From NCBI GenBank assembly GCA_037952775.1, contig JBANAY010000004.1, positions 12,276,001-12,340,000 on the forward strand: DNA of 64,000 nt. Reading direction: 5' to 3'. The notes under the pieces are model-generated. The model saw nothing but the letters and a program-made list of their open reading frames with translations, did not search any database and was not told where the DNA came from. Source of the stretch: Clonostachys chloroleuca (Eukaryota > Ascomycota > Sordariomycetes > Hypocreales > Bionectriaceae). The position numbers and the translations under genes were made by a program. This document shows positions 1-9,714 of the stretch, piece after piece. How positions within the stretch are numbered: position 1 is the stretch's first letter; the number at the start of each line of letters is the position of its first letter.

Positions 1-1260
1 CTCGTTTCCTGTTTTGCTTCTTTGCCCCTATCAACTCTTTTCCTGCGTTGCTGCCTCCAAGCTTGGTAGGGAACAGTTCCTTGGCGCTCGCCGCCGTGCC
101 CTTGATGCTGAATCCTCCGTTGTTGCTGCGCGGGTTCGCCGAACCCCGGATGTTAAAGTTACTGTTCGAGCTGCGGGGTACATCCACAATCTTGGGATGG
201 TCCTCCTCTGTGAGATGAGCCGAGCCCGTGGAGCTTTCGAGCTGATCGAGCTGGCCGCCACGGCCGGTTGTCTTGGTGGGGAAGAGCTCCTTGGATCGGT
301 TGCCCCTGTCGGATGTGATGCGATCCTTGAGGGAGCGAGCCTTGATCCTGTTGCCGGCAGAACTAGCACTTTCGTCCATTGACATGTCGCCGTCGCGGTC
401 ACGGCTGGGCGACGCAGACCTTCCCCTGCCACGAGATGGCCTTCCGCTGGAAAATAGCTCCTTGCCCTTGTTCTGCTGCGAGTACGAAGGCCGTCTCTCG
501 CGCGAGCGGTCACGCGACTCCGATCGTCGGCGCGAAGCTCGGGGTGCGTCGTCATACATGCTGGCCTCATAGGTCTCGATCTCATCATCGTCGGACCCTC
601 TTCTCCTATACCTGCCACTGCCGCGGCTGTCGCGCTCACGGTACCTGCTCCTATTCTCCTGGTTCCGTCTCCGCCGCTCTTCAGGGTCGTGTTCCGGATG
701 CAGGAGATAATAGCGGCTTCTCTGCGCGGCGCCGGCCTCCTTCCTGTCGCTCTCGACCGCGAAGCGGATTTGGAGGGAGACGTCGGGCTTGCCGTCGACT
801 GCCTTGCCGGGGAGGCTCTCGCCCACGCCCAGCGCTGTTGCGTCCGCAATCTCGACATTGCTCAATGCCACGAGGGCGTCACGCGCGACCGATTCGGAGC
901 TGAAGACGAGGTTCGCGGACGTGTCGTCGATCCACTCGACTCTGTCGACCGAGCCAAAATGCGACCTCACGTACGTCTTGATGTCGTCTGTGTGTAGCGT
1001 GTCGACTCCACGGACGTTGACCTTGTTGGGTACCACCGTCTGAGACTCGTTGTCCGCCGCTGTTGTTTCATCCTCAATGACCTCGCCGAGTTCTTCAGGC
1101 TCGTCGGGTTGCTTTAGGCCGTCATCAGTATGTGGGTGCTGGGTAAGAGGGCCTACATCGGAGATGCAAAAGAAGGCCTTACCAGAATATCGTTGTCCTG
1201 AGCGGGCTCCTCCATAAAGGGCTGCTGGGCAGCATCGCCCATCTCAATGTCTAGATCCAT
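1..1260 (-). CDS. NCBP3-like nuclear cap-binding protein, 3' end cut by window edge
   Basis: Reads from ATG at 1260 leftwards and is still open at base 1 (about 405 codons seen). Exon 1 is 1260-1183 (26 codons, MDLDIEMGDAAQQ...). The intron starts with GT at 1182. It ends either at a CCCAG acceptor (exon 2 from 1138, intron 44 nt) or at a later AAAG acceptor (about 71 nt). Both keep frame. Residues about 66-105 form a divergent RRM with a VRGVD start and a WIDDTSAN segment, the signature of the NCBP3 family (nuclear cap-binding subunit 3, involved in mRNA export in animals). The rest is a low-complexity RS/RG/SR-rich tail carrying a repeated KELF motif (see findings). The family call rests on the RRM-like core. 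The function in fungi is inferred. Confidence 0.8.
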
Positions 1261-2335
1261 GGTGGGCGAATTGGCCGAGGATGTAGAGCTGCGAAACTGA
1301 AGGGATTGATGCTATCTGGGAAGATTGGAACGAAATCCGCCTAAGCCAAGGATGGCGACGTGTGAACGCAGGCCTTGAGATGTTCGAGATTCCCCAGCCC
1401 AGACTGAGGCTGGACAGTAAATGTGATAAGATAAATCTACTGCACAGATTGCACAGAGATGTGCGTGCCAGATCGGGAGACGCTGGCGACACGGGGACTT
1501 TGGACGAGGCTGATGAGGGTACGAGAATGAGAGAGGAGCAAGTGCAATTGAAGAGCTTCGCGATTCGCGAACTGCCTACCCAACGCCTAGCGCCGGTCGG
1601 GGCAGTCGGAGCCGTCCAGCCCAGTGGAAGCAGTGCAGCACAGCGGCTCACAGGCCTGACGAGACCTGCTACCTGGGGCAGCGTCCAGCGGACAAACCTT
1701 CATTTAGCACTAAGGCAACCCTGGAGAGCCGGTGTGGAGATGTGGGTACCAGCAGCGGCTTTCCCTGCACCAGCGTGATCTCCAGAAGTCTATATCACTG
1801 CAGAAGCAGCCATCGCGGAGGAGCGATTGGGCTGTCGCGTGCATATCGAAGCCGACTTTGGTTGACTCGCCAGTAATACTTATACTCGAACCTGCTGGGC
1901 CACGGCAAGCACGCATGCGGCCTCCGTGCTGCGCAGCAGGGTATGACATAAGATTGGCTCACCCTCAGCAGAAATTCGATGGGCAGCTTGGACCGCAGCA
2001 CCCCAACGGCCCAGGTATTAAGTAATATGCGTCGCATCCTGGACGGTTGAGTCTAGGCAGGGCCATTTTCGCAAGTCCCGCGCCTGCAGCCAATGGGCGT
2101 GGAGCAGCGTGCCTCAAAATAGCAACATCCGCAATCTGACGAAGGTCGTATAATAAGAACACGCTGCCCGCCGGTGCAGTCTCCCATCACTCCACCTAAA
2201 CTCCCTCCAAAACAACAAAAAAAAATTTAGAGCTGGGCTCTATTCACATCTCGAGAGCTGGTCTCTGTTCGCTTCTACTAACCCGCTTTTTTATTGAAAT
2301 ACTTTTTTTTACACCACCCCTACCTATTAAAAAAA
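1261..2335. other. Divergent intergenic region, NCBP3-like / secreted protein
   Basis: Shared upstream region of two divergent genes. Apart from a TATA-like box at 2149-2156 and an imperfect tandem repeat at about 2230-2278, I see nothing definite. Open frames here lack coding character. Confidence 0.6.
2149..2156 (+). promoter_or_regulatory. TATA-like box
   Basis: TATAATAA lies 180 bases upstream of the ATG at 2336. It is the only strong AT-box in the proximal promoter, so it may set the transcript start of the secreted-protein gene. This is inference from position only. Confidence 0.35.
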
Positions 2336-2881
2336 ATGGTTGCCATCAAGAATATCGCTGTCGCAGCCCTCGTGGCCGGCCTCGCCGACCAGGCGCTCGC
2401 CATGCCCATTTCCGGATCTGCCTACGAAACGAGAGACCTCCAGGCGCGCAGGCCGTTCGATGAGAGCTCGCTCGCCAAGTTCTTCATCGGGTACCGCAAG
2501 CTCTTCCGCGCCAGCCACGGATTCCACGACAACAAGCAGGCCAAGAAGACTCACCACACCAAGGCCAAGGCAGCTCACACCGAGACGCACGCCGAGGACC
2601 ACCACGCCGAGGCCGACAAGGCGTCTGCCTCTGCCTCTACTGCCCCGGAGCCCGCTCCCGAGCCCGCCGCCGCTGAGGAGACTCCCGCCGAAGAGGCGCC
2701 CGCCGCGGAGGCTGCCCCCGAGGAACTGCGCGACTATGAGATGGAGTTGGAGGAGCGAGACTTTGAGGAGCGGTCGTACTTCGAGGACATGGAGGAGCGC
2801 GAGGTTGAGTTCGACGAGCGGGATATCGAGGAGCTCCTCTATGCCCGCTACCTCGCGAGCATGGAGGAGAGTGAGGAGTAA
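2336..2881 (+). CDS. Small secreted acidic protein, unknown function
   Basis: Single exon, 181 aa. The first in-frame ATG is at 2336, in an A-rich leader. Residues 1 to about 22 form a signal peptide: a Lys near the N terminus, a hydrophobic core, and an ALA cleavage context before MPIS. A dibasic RR at about residue 39 could be a Kex2 site. The mature chain has three zones: a short globular-looking stretch (FFIGYRKLFRASHGF), a His/Lys/Ala-rich stretch, then a Pro/Ala/Glu-rich linker leading into a highly acidic C terminus with repeated EERDFEER-like units. It has no Cys, so it is not a typical Cys-rich effector. I recognise no family. A cell-wall/surface or effector role is possible but unproven. 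Confidence 0.8.
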   Translation: MVAIKNIAVAALVAGLADQALAMPISGSAYETRDLQARRPFDESSLAKFFIGYRKLFRASHGFHDNKQAKKTHHTKAKAAHTETHAEDHHAEADKASASASTAPEPAPEPAAAEETPAEEAPAAEAAPEELRDYEMELEERDFEERSYFEDMEEREVEFDERDIEELLYARYLASMEESEE

Positions 2882-3506
2882 GGCTCCGCAAGTTCACGGA
2901 GACAGCCATCCTGGGTGCCCAACATCAAAAAGTTTTCGGTTGCCATACTTCTGTGTCGGGCTGGTAGGCTAATCTCTGGTTTGTTGGCACTCATTACATC
3001 GACGGTCATTTTTTCTTCATTGATAATCGAGCCTTCAGGAAACCCAATGAAGCGAAAAATGACCAACTTCAATTCGCTGCAGCATACACCTCGGTTCCAT
3101 TTCTTTCCACTTACATAGTCACTTCTCGATACTCCTTAATCCTATTTGGCTTCCTGAAGCTCTACCTAGCTACCTCTATCGTGTGTGTGTGTTTGTGTGT
3201 GTGCCTGTCGCATCATCTCGTGCTGTGTTATGTCTGTCAAATGGGCTCGCTCCTCTATATCTAGTCATATGGTTCATATGAGTGAAGCGGTCGTATAACA
3301 AGCAAGTAATCTATCTTCGCAACTCCCTCATCCATTTCCTCCCGCTGCCCAATCCAGAATGAATAACGCCAAACCCGTCCTCTTTGACCAAAGCCGTGGA
3401 CATGCATTTATCGGTTGAACCGACGCCCTCGGACACGTTCTATACTTTGAAAAGAAAGAGAAGAAGGGAAAAAACACTTCGTCGACCTGATATACGTCAT
3501 GAATCA
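2882..3506. repeat. Convergent 3' intergenic region with GT microsatellite
   Basis: Lies between the 3' ends of the secreted-protein gene and the coiled-coil gene. A GT-rich microsatellite, interrupted by TTT, spans about 3181-3204. Nothing else is recognisable. Confidence 0.6.
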
Positions 3507-5087
3507 TTAATAGCGACTCACAAGGTCGCTCTCATACCTTGCCTTGAAATCCAGTGCATCGGGGAGGCATGTTCGCGCGACCTTGGCCCTCGGCGCCTCG
3601 CTCTCGCCATCAACCGAACCGTTGCTCGCTATCCCTCCCAACTCCATCTCTGCAGAGCTTCGCTTCAGCGACACTGAAGGCGTCGAGGTTGTTACCAGAG
3701 GCATGGATGAGCGTCGTGCGCGCACGTCGGCACCCTCCCCATCCACGTCTCCATCGCTCTCCCCGTCTTGATCGAGGAATCTGTCAAACGCCCAGCTCGA
3801 CTCCAGCCCTTCCATATAGACGGGGAAATCTCTGATCGTATTCCACGAGAGCTTCCCTCTCTTCAGCGCCACATACATGGATTGAATCCGCCCGGAGCCA
3901 TCTCGGACGGCGCAACGCCCCATGATGAGACCCATATCGTAAGTCGTTCTGTTGATCTCAGGCTCGAGCGGCCGCAGCATCGGGAGCCCTTCGAGCCTCC
4001 TGGCGTCGCACACCTTGGCCTCCAGAGGCTCCCATGCATTACTTTGTAAGATTGGGTGAAAGAATTTGGAGATCGCCGACGTGATGGCCTCCGCGCTGTA
4101 ACCCTGCACGGGTACGACGCGTTGCAGCCCGCGGGAGAGACATCTTTTGTATGCGGCCGTGTCCTTCTCGAAGGGAAACGGTTGGTCCCTCGACGGAAGC
4201 ACAGAGACATGCATCGTCCATACCCCCGAGGGTATGATGGCGGTAGGTACGGGCGCATCAGCGAGGTCTAGGTGGACTGGATGGATAGGTGGTTGACTGG
4301 AGGTGTCGCATTTAAGCTTATCGGTTGTTGAGTGGTGTTGCTGGGATGGGCTGGAGGAGTGTTTCGGTGCAGGGATGTCTGCTTCGGGGCTGGCTGATCG
4401 ACGCTCACCTGTGGGTTGATGATGTGATGAAGTCGGCTGCTCAAGCTGCTCGATCCGCTCCTCCAGCATCTCGTCCGTCTCCAAGAGCTCCAGGTTGCGA
4501 TTCCGCAAGTCATCCAGCTCTTTCCCTGCCCTCTCCATCTGCACCGTCTGGAGGTTCTGTTTCTCTTCAAACGTGGACAGCCTCTTCTGTAGTTGCTCCA
4601 CCAGACTCCATGCTGCCGACATGTGCTTATACGATGATTTGAAATCGGTCCGTATTTCTTCCTGGTTTCTCTCGACAGCTTCCTCCATCTGGCTCAGGCG
4701 GTGGATGGTCTGGTCCAACCTCTCCTGGCCGTCGGTCGCTGATATCAGTTGCTGCTCCAGGGCCTGCACTCGCTGCCTCAATAATTCAACATCATCGTGG
4801 TGTTTTCCTGGCGACAGGGAGTTTGCAGAGTTCATGTGGAAGCATGCGAAATGGCCGCACTCGCATATCACGCCAGGAACGGACTTGTTCTGACTAAAGC
4901 TGACACAACCACAACGGTACCCTTTGAGCTCTGGCATGGTTAAAATGTAACGGCAGTGGCCTCGGGGCAACTGAGACTCATCACCTTGAAAGGCGGTTGG
5001 GGTTATTGATGAGGACTCTTGTTCTGGCGCTGGCGCTGAGGCTCCCAAGGGAGCCTCAAGAGGATGGGAGGCAGGTGATGTCGCCAT
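3507..5087 (-). CDS. Coiled-coil protein with N-terminal Cys/His cluster, unknown
   Basis: Single exon, 526 aa from the only upstream in-frame ATG at 5087 (the frame stays open further upstream but has no ATG). Residues about 45-84 contain Cys45, Cys59, Cys61, Cys75, Cys77, His79, Cys82 and His84 in a CGC...CECGHFACFH pattern that could bind zinc. Residues about 95-215 are rich in Glu, Gln and Leu heptads and look like a long coiled coil. A Pro/Ser-rich linker follows, then a folded-looking region (about 285-455) and a charged C-terminal tail with KRSS and PRAKVAR basic patches that may act as nuclear localisation signals. I do not recognise the family. A scaffold or nuclear role would be a guess. 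Confidence 0.8.
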   Translation of the reverse strand: MATSPASHPLEAPLGASAPAPEQESSSITPTAFQGDESQLPRGHCRYILTMPELKGYRCGCVSFSQNKSVPGVICECGHFACFHMNSANSLSPGKHHDDVELLRQRVQALEQQLISATDGQERLDQTIHRLSQMEEAVERNQEEIRTDFKSSYKHMSAAWSLVEQLQKRLSTFEEKQNLQTVQMERAGKELDDLRNRNLELLETDEMLEERIEQLEQPTSSHHQPTGERRSASPEADIPAPKHSSSPSQQHHSTTDKLKCDTSSQPPIHPVHLDLADAPVPTAIIPSGVWTMHVSVLPSRDQPFPFEKDTAAYKRCLSRGLQRVVPVQGYSAEAITSAISKFFHPILQSNAWEPLEAKVCDARRLEGLPMLRPLEPEINRTTYDMGLIMGRCAVRDGSGRIQSMYVALKRGKLSWNTIRDFPVYMEGLESSWAFDRFLDQDGESDGDVDGEGADVRARRSSMPLVTTSTPSVSLKRSSAEMELGGIASNGSVDGESEAPRAKVARTCLPDALDFKARYESDLVSRY

Positions 5088-6987
5088 GGGATTTTGTAGT
5101 GTAGGTCTGCGGCTAGGTGACAAGGAGGTATTTGGTCCATGGGATGATACATAGAGACACAAGCTGAGTTGAATGGAGATGAGCTCTTTCAAAGGCAGAG
5201 CAGGCCGGGAGCAGAGCAGCGCAAAAGAGACCAAGTCTTGTTGCGTTTGGTAGTGAATATGAGACTGGAAAGGCCGGAATGTCACGGATCAGCCTTTGGC
5301 GCAAGGGTATGCGCGACATGCCCTTTCAAAACGTCGATGGTGCCTCGCAAACCGCGGGAGTTGGGTAACCTGAGGTACCTGTCAGGGCCCGGGCCGATGT
5401 CCAGACGTAGGAGGGTGGGATGAAAGATATGCCATGTTCAGAGCGAAATGCGACTGGTGCTGGGGACCAGGCGAAACCACGCCCCCGGCCGGAGCAGAAA
5501 AACAGGGCGATGCATGTAAATAGAGAGCCGACCCGTTTTGCGTTACCACGACCCGCCGAGGTTATCGCAAACATCCCACGGCGCTGAGCAGAATGTCGCC
5601 TCCGATGCCCAGGCCTCCGATGCTGGTTGGCTCCCTGCTCTGGGCCATGCGCCCGCGAGCGAAATAGGCGGCATCACACAATGTAATATGCCGTGGGGGC
5701 TCTCTGCTAGCAAGGACAGGCTGGGGCGCTGTCACGACGTTGCCTTGTTGAGCGCGCGAGTGGCCCTGGGGGTGGGGGACACGTCGAGATAGCGAGATAG
5801 GAGATGGCGGCCTGTGATTCGGCCGTCTGAGGACCCTGGAAGCCGCTGGCGAATACGAAGCCGCGACAGCAATTGCGCTATGGCTAGCCCCTGGCTGCAC
5901 AGGCGAGACGGGGGCTGCGGGCCTCCATCCGGGCTGCGGGACCTAATGGCGATGATTCGAGAACAAGGCGACTGGGACGGTGCGGGTTCATGTTAGTCGA
6001 TTGGGTGCCTGCGCCAAGGTACAGACGGCCATCGGACTAGAGGCATAAATAAACGTAACAGCCTGATGCACTGATGATCTGAGCTTCCGGACACGGTGCG
6101 AAGCTCAGTATCCTCCGAAATTGCGCGACCCCCACGCTGAGGAGCAGTGGAGGTTTGGAAAGCCGCTCAGTTCCCACTAACCGCACCACAAGTGGCTGGG
6201 GGGCGTTTTTGGTGTGTTGGGGGTGGGTTTGGCGTTGTGTAACACGCCGAATGATGCTGAGCACAATCGCGTGTGCGCTTGATTAACCGTGAGCTAAAGT
6301 GCTCACATCACGGAGGTGTGGTGTGGGAGGGGCTGCAACACCCTGAAGCAGATGCCGGTGTGCGGTAGCAGTACCAGTAGGACATGAGACAAGCATAAGA
6401 ACGAAACAGGTGTCATTATTGACTATTCACATGCAAAAAATATCAGCACTTTATGCTGTTGATAGCGCTATTGTGTGATTCTGAACATGATAAGTACAAG
6501 GGATCGATGGCGACAGTTACACTGGCACACCCTTTTCCGCTTCCCGAGGGCTGTCTGCGCCCGTCCATAGTGGCGTACGCCACATTTTCAGCGACTGTGG
6601 CGGGAGCAGGATCAAGCCACAACCCTGAGTCTCCCCGCGACTCATTCCCAAACCTTCTTGTGGCGCGTGAGAAATTGCCCCGCCAGATCCCAAAATTCAG
6701 CGCCGAAATGGCTTCAAGATAGGTGGGCATTGGAGTTCCTGGCCACAGCCATCAGCACATCATTTCAGCGCCATCAGCCCGAACCCCTTGTACCACGCTT
6801 GGCAGAATTGTCTTTATTGCGTGGCCTTGCGATCCCGAATCGCCCCTCTGTGATACAACTTCTGCGTGTGCTGTGTCTTCTGACTCCACATTTCAATATT
6901 CGGTCCCCACCAAATTGAACACCACACCGTGCTACACCTGATGAGCGATGCAACGACACTGAGAGTCTGATACCCCGATCCCGAACT
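5088..6987. other. Divergent intergenic region upstream of SRP72
   Basis: 1.9 kb between two divergent genes. It holds several short open frames on both strands with no signal peptide, domain or exon-like continuity. I see no gene. Confidence 0.55.
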
Positions 6988-8977
6988 ATGCCTCAAGACC
7001 CTGCTGCGGCCCTCAGCGCCCTGCTGCGCTCTTCGTCCATAGAGGACCACGAAGAGATCCTCAAGGCCGCAAACGCCGCCATCAAGGCCAACAAGAGCGA
7101 CGCTGGCCACCAGTACACAAGAATCATCGCCCTGCTGAAGCTCGACCGCTTCGATGATGCCCTGCGCGCCATTGCCGAGGGTGGGATCGTCGTTGAGGCG
7201 AAGTGTGCGCTCGCAAAGGCGTATGCACTCTACAAGACCGGTAACCTCGAGGACGCCGCCTCGGTTTTGAAGGCCGTCGGCTTGTCTGACAGAAGCTTCC
7301 AACATGTCGCTGCACAGGTTGCCTACCGTGCCGAGAGGTTCGACGAAGCTCGCGAAATATACCAGAGACTGCTGGACTCCGACGTCGCCGGGGAGGAGAG
7401 CGATTTGAATATCAATATCAAGGCTGCCATTGCCCAGGGCGAATGGCAAGGCACTGCGTCGTCCGAACTGCCGGTGGATCACGAGGAACTGGACACATTC
7501 GAGGTCTGCTACAACGTGGCCTGCTATTACATTGCCCAAGGAGATCTTAGCCGGGCTTCAGGGCTCCTTCAACGGGCAGTCAAGCTGTGCGATGCCTCGG
7601 ATGATCTGACGGAGGAAGACAAGGAGGCGGAAATGCAGCCTATTCTGGCCCAGCAGGCATATGTGTATGCCAAGCTGGGCAAGGTCAAGGAGTCTTTGGA
7701 CTTGCTTACATCTTTGGGATCTGTGGAGTGAGTGATGATGAGTCTGACTCAGTGCGAAGATGCTAACATCGTGGAACAGGGAGAATGACGTTGACTTGAC
7801 GCTTGTGACCGAGAACAACCGCATTGCACTTGATTCAGCCTCCGCAAACCCTTATCTTGTTCAACGGAAAGCGGCAGCTCTAGCACAGAAGACCAAAGAC
7901 GCCAAACTCTTCAAATTCCAAAGTGACATTTTCACGCAAAATAGCTTCCTAACCGACCTTCACGCACAGAAACTCCGTGGCGTCTGCGCCAGGACAAAGG
8001 CGTCACTGGACAAGTCGCAGAGCCCGTCCATCCAGCCCGGACTGAACGCCCTCTCCGTCATCAATGCTGCCGCAGAGGTCCACGGAAAGACCGGAAAGGC
8101 GCTCCTCCGCGCTCTCGAATCCCTCTCCGAGAAACGAGCCACCGAGGTCGGTCTCGTCCTCACCGTTGTCCAGACAAAGCTCCAGCACGGTCGAAAAGCC
8201 TCGGCCCTGTTCACCTTGTCATCCTTCCTCAGCCGCCTCGAGAGCGACACCAGCGTAGAAGCCCAGGACGTGAGATTCAGCCCCGGTCTGGTCGCCCTCT
8301 ACGTATCACTGCTACGCGAGCAAGGGAGAGAGACCTACGCCCGGGGCGAGCTGGCCAAGGCATCCAAGCACTGGCTGAACCGACCGGGCAGCACCGCCAC
8401 CTCCCTCCTGCGGGAGGCGGGCATCGAGCTCCTCAGGTCGTCCAACTCTCAGGACCTGCTCCTCGCGGGTTCCGCGTTCGAGAAGCTCTTCGACGAGCAC
8501 CAGGGATCACACATCGCCGCAGCCGGCCTCGTCGCCTCCCTCGCCACGTCCGACCCCGCCAAGGTCCAGCAGCACGTCGCCGAGCTCCCCAATGTTAAGG
8601 AGCTCATCTCCGGCATCGATGTTGAGAAGCTCCTCGCTTCCGGCGTCGTGGCCGCACCGAGGAGCACCCTGCTCAAGAAGCGGGCCGCGACGGACGCGGA
8701 CGCGGACAGGAAGGCCACCAAGAAGCGGAGGAGAAAGCTGCCCAAGAACTACGAGGAGGGCAAGAAGCCCGACCCGGAGCGCTGGCTGCCGCTGCGCGAC
8801 CGGTCCTCCTACCGCCCCAAGGGCAAGAAGGGGAGGAAGAAGGCTGCGGACTCCACCCAGGGCGGCATCGTGAAAGAGGAGGAGACGTTGGAGCTGGTCG
8901 GCGGGGGAGGCGTCAAGGTTGAAAAGGCACCGACGGCAAGCACATCATCCAAGAAGAAAAAGAAGGGCAAGAAATAG
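6988..8977 (+). CDS. SRP72: Signal recognition particle subunit SRP72
   Basis: Two exons, 6988-7727 and 7780-8977, joined across a 52-nt GTGAGT..CAG intron with a TGCTAAC branch site at 7761-7767. The product is 645 aa. The first 450 or so residues are helical repeats of TPR type (ALAKAYALYKTGNLEDAASV is one clear unit). The C-terminal region holds the SRP72 RNA-binding motif (PERWLPLRDRSSYRP) followed by a Lys-rich tail. SRP72 dimerises with SRP68 and binds 7S RNA in the cytosolic particle that targets nascent secretory proteins to the ER. Length and domain order match the family. Confidence 0.95.
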
Positions 8978-9714
8978 ATGAGAAGAAAAACAAAGCATAA
9001 TAACTCAATAGCATGGGCAGGGGTTGTAAACGGACGGGTTCTGGGATGGTTGGTTTTCATGTCGGATAGAAGATTTTGATGTAACTATGAAGTCTGTCTG
9101 ATGTCAAAAAATCAGGGAAAATCTCCATGAGACTCTCTACCTGCTATTCATTTCCCGCTGCTATTCATTGAACTCCGTAGAATAAAAAAAGAGGACGAAT
9201 CCGTGGTGCTTCTCCAAACCACAAGTCAACATGCAAAGCTAAGCGGAACGTGCGGGGGAAAACAAAAAAAGAAAACGAGCAATGAAGAAAAGAAAATTTG
9301 CAAGTCAAGCAGTAATTATAAAGTCTAATACATATTTGGTGAGAAAATCAAGCGAGCCTCCCCCCGTTCTCCCACCCTCCCAGAGATCGCCAACTTTTTA
9401 GAGAACTTTGCTCTCATGCACTGATGGAAGAAAATAAGAAGCCAACCACATGCCATATCAGTCATCTCAAAAGTAAGCGTACATGTTGCGCTCAATATGT
9501 TGCGCACAAAGGCTGCCGAGTGTTTTATCGCTCCTGTAAATTCATTCGAAGAAAAAAAAAGTAAAGGATGAAAATGTAATGCCGATTATTTGGGGCGTGG
9601 CCTTGGGTATAGAGACCGTGCCGTACGCCAGTCGTTTCATAGCCGAAAAGGATGTAGTGTTTGCATATCGTGTCAAGCCTGCTTGCCCTTCGCATATCCT
9701 TTTTCTGCGTTCAT
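8978..9714. other. Convergent 3' intergenic region
   Basis: Lies between the stop codons of SRP72 and the Sec7-PH gene. It is A-rich with several poly-A runs, as expected for two 3' UTRs. Nothing else is visible. Confidence 0.6.

Noticed and set aside
31..858. 275-codon open frame on the minus strand
   Set aside because: It is another frame of the NCBP3-like exon. The true frame carries the RRM-like core and joins an upstream exon.
1244..1651. 135-codon frame upstream of the NCBP3-like gene
   Set aside because: No features, and it overlaps the start region of a better supported gene in another frame.
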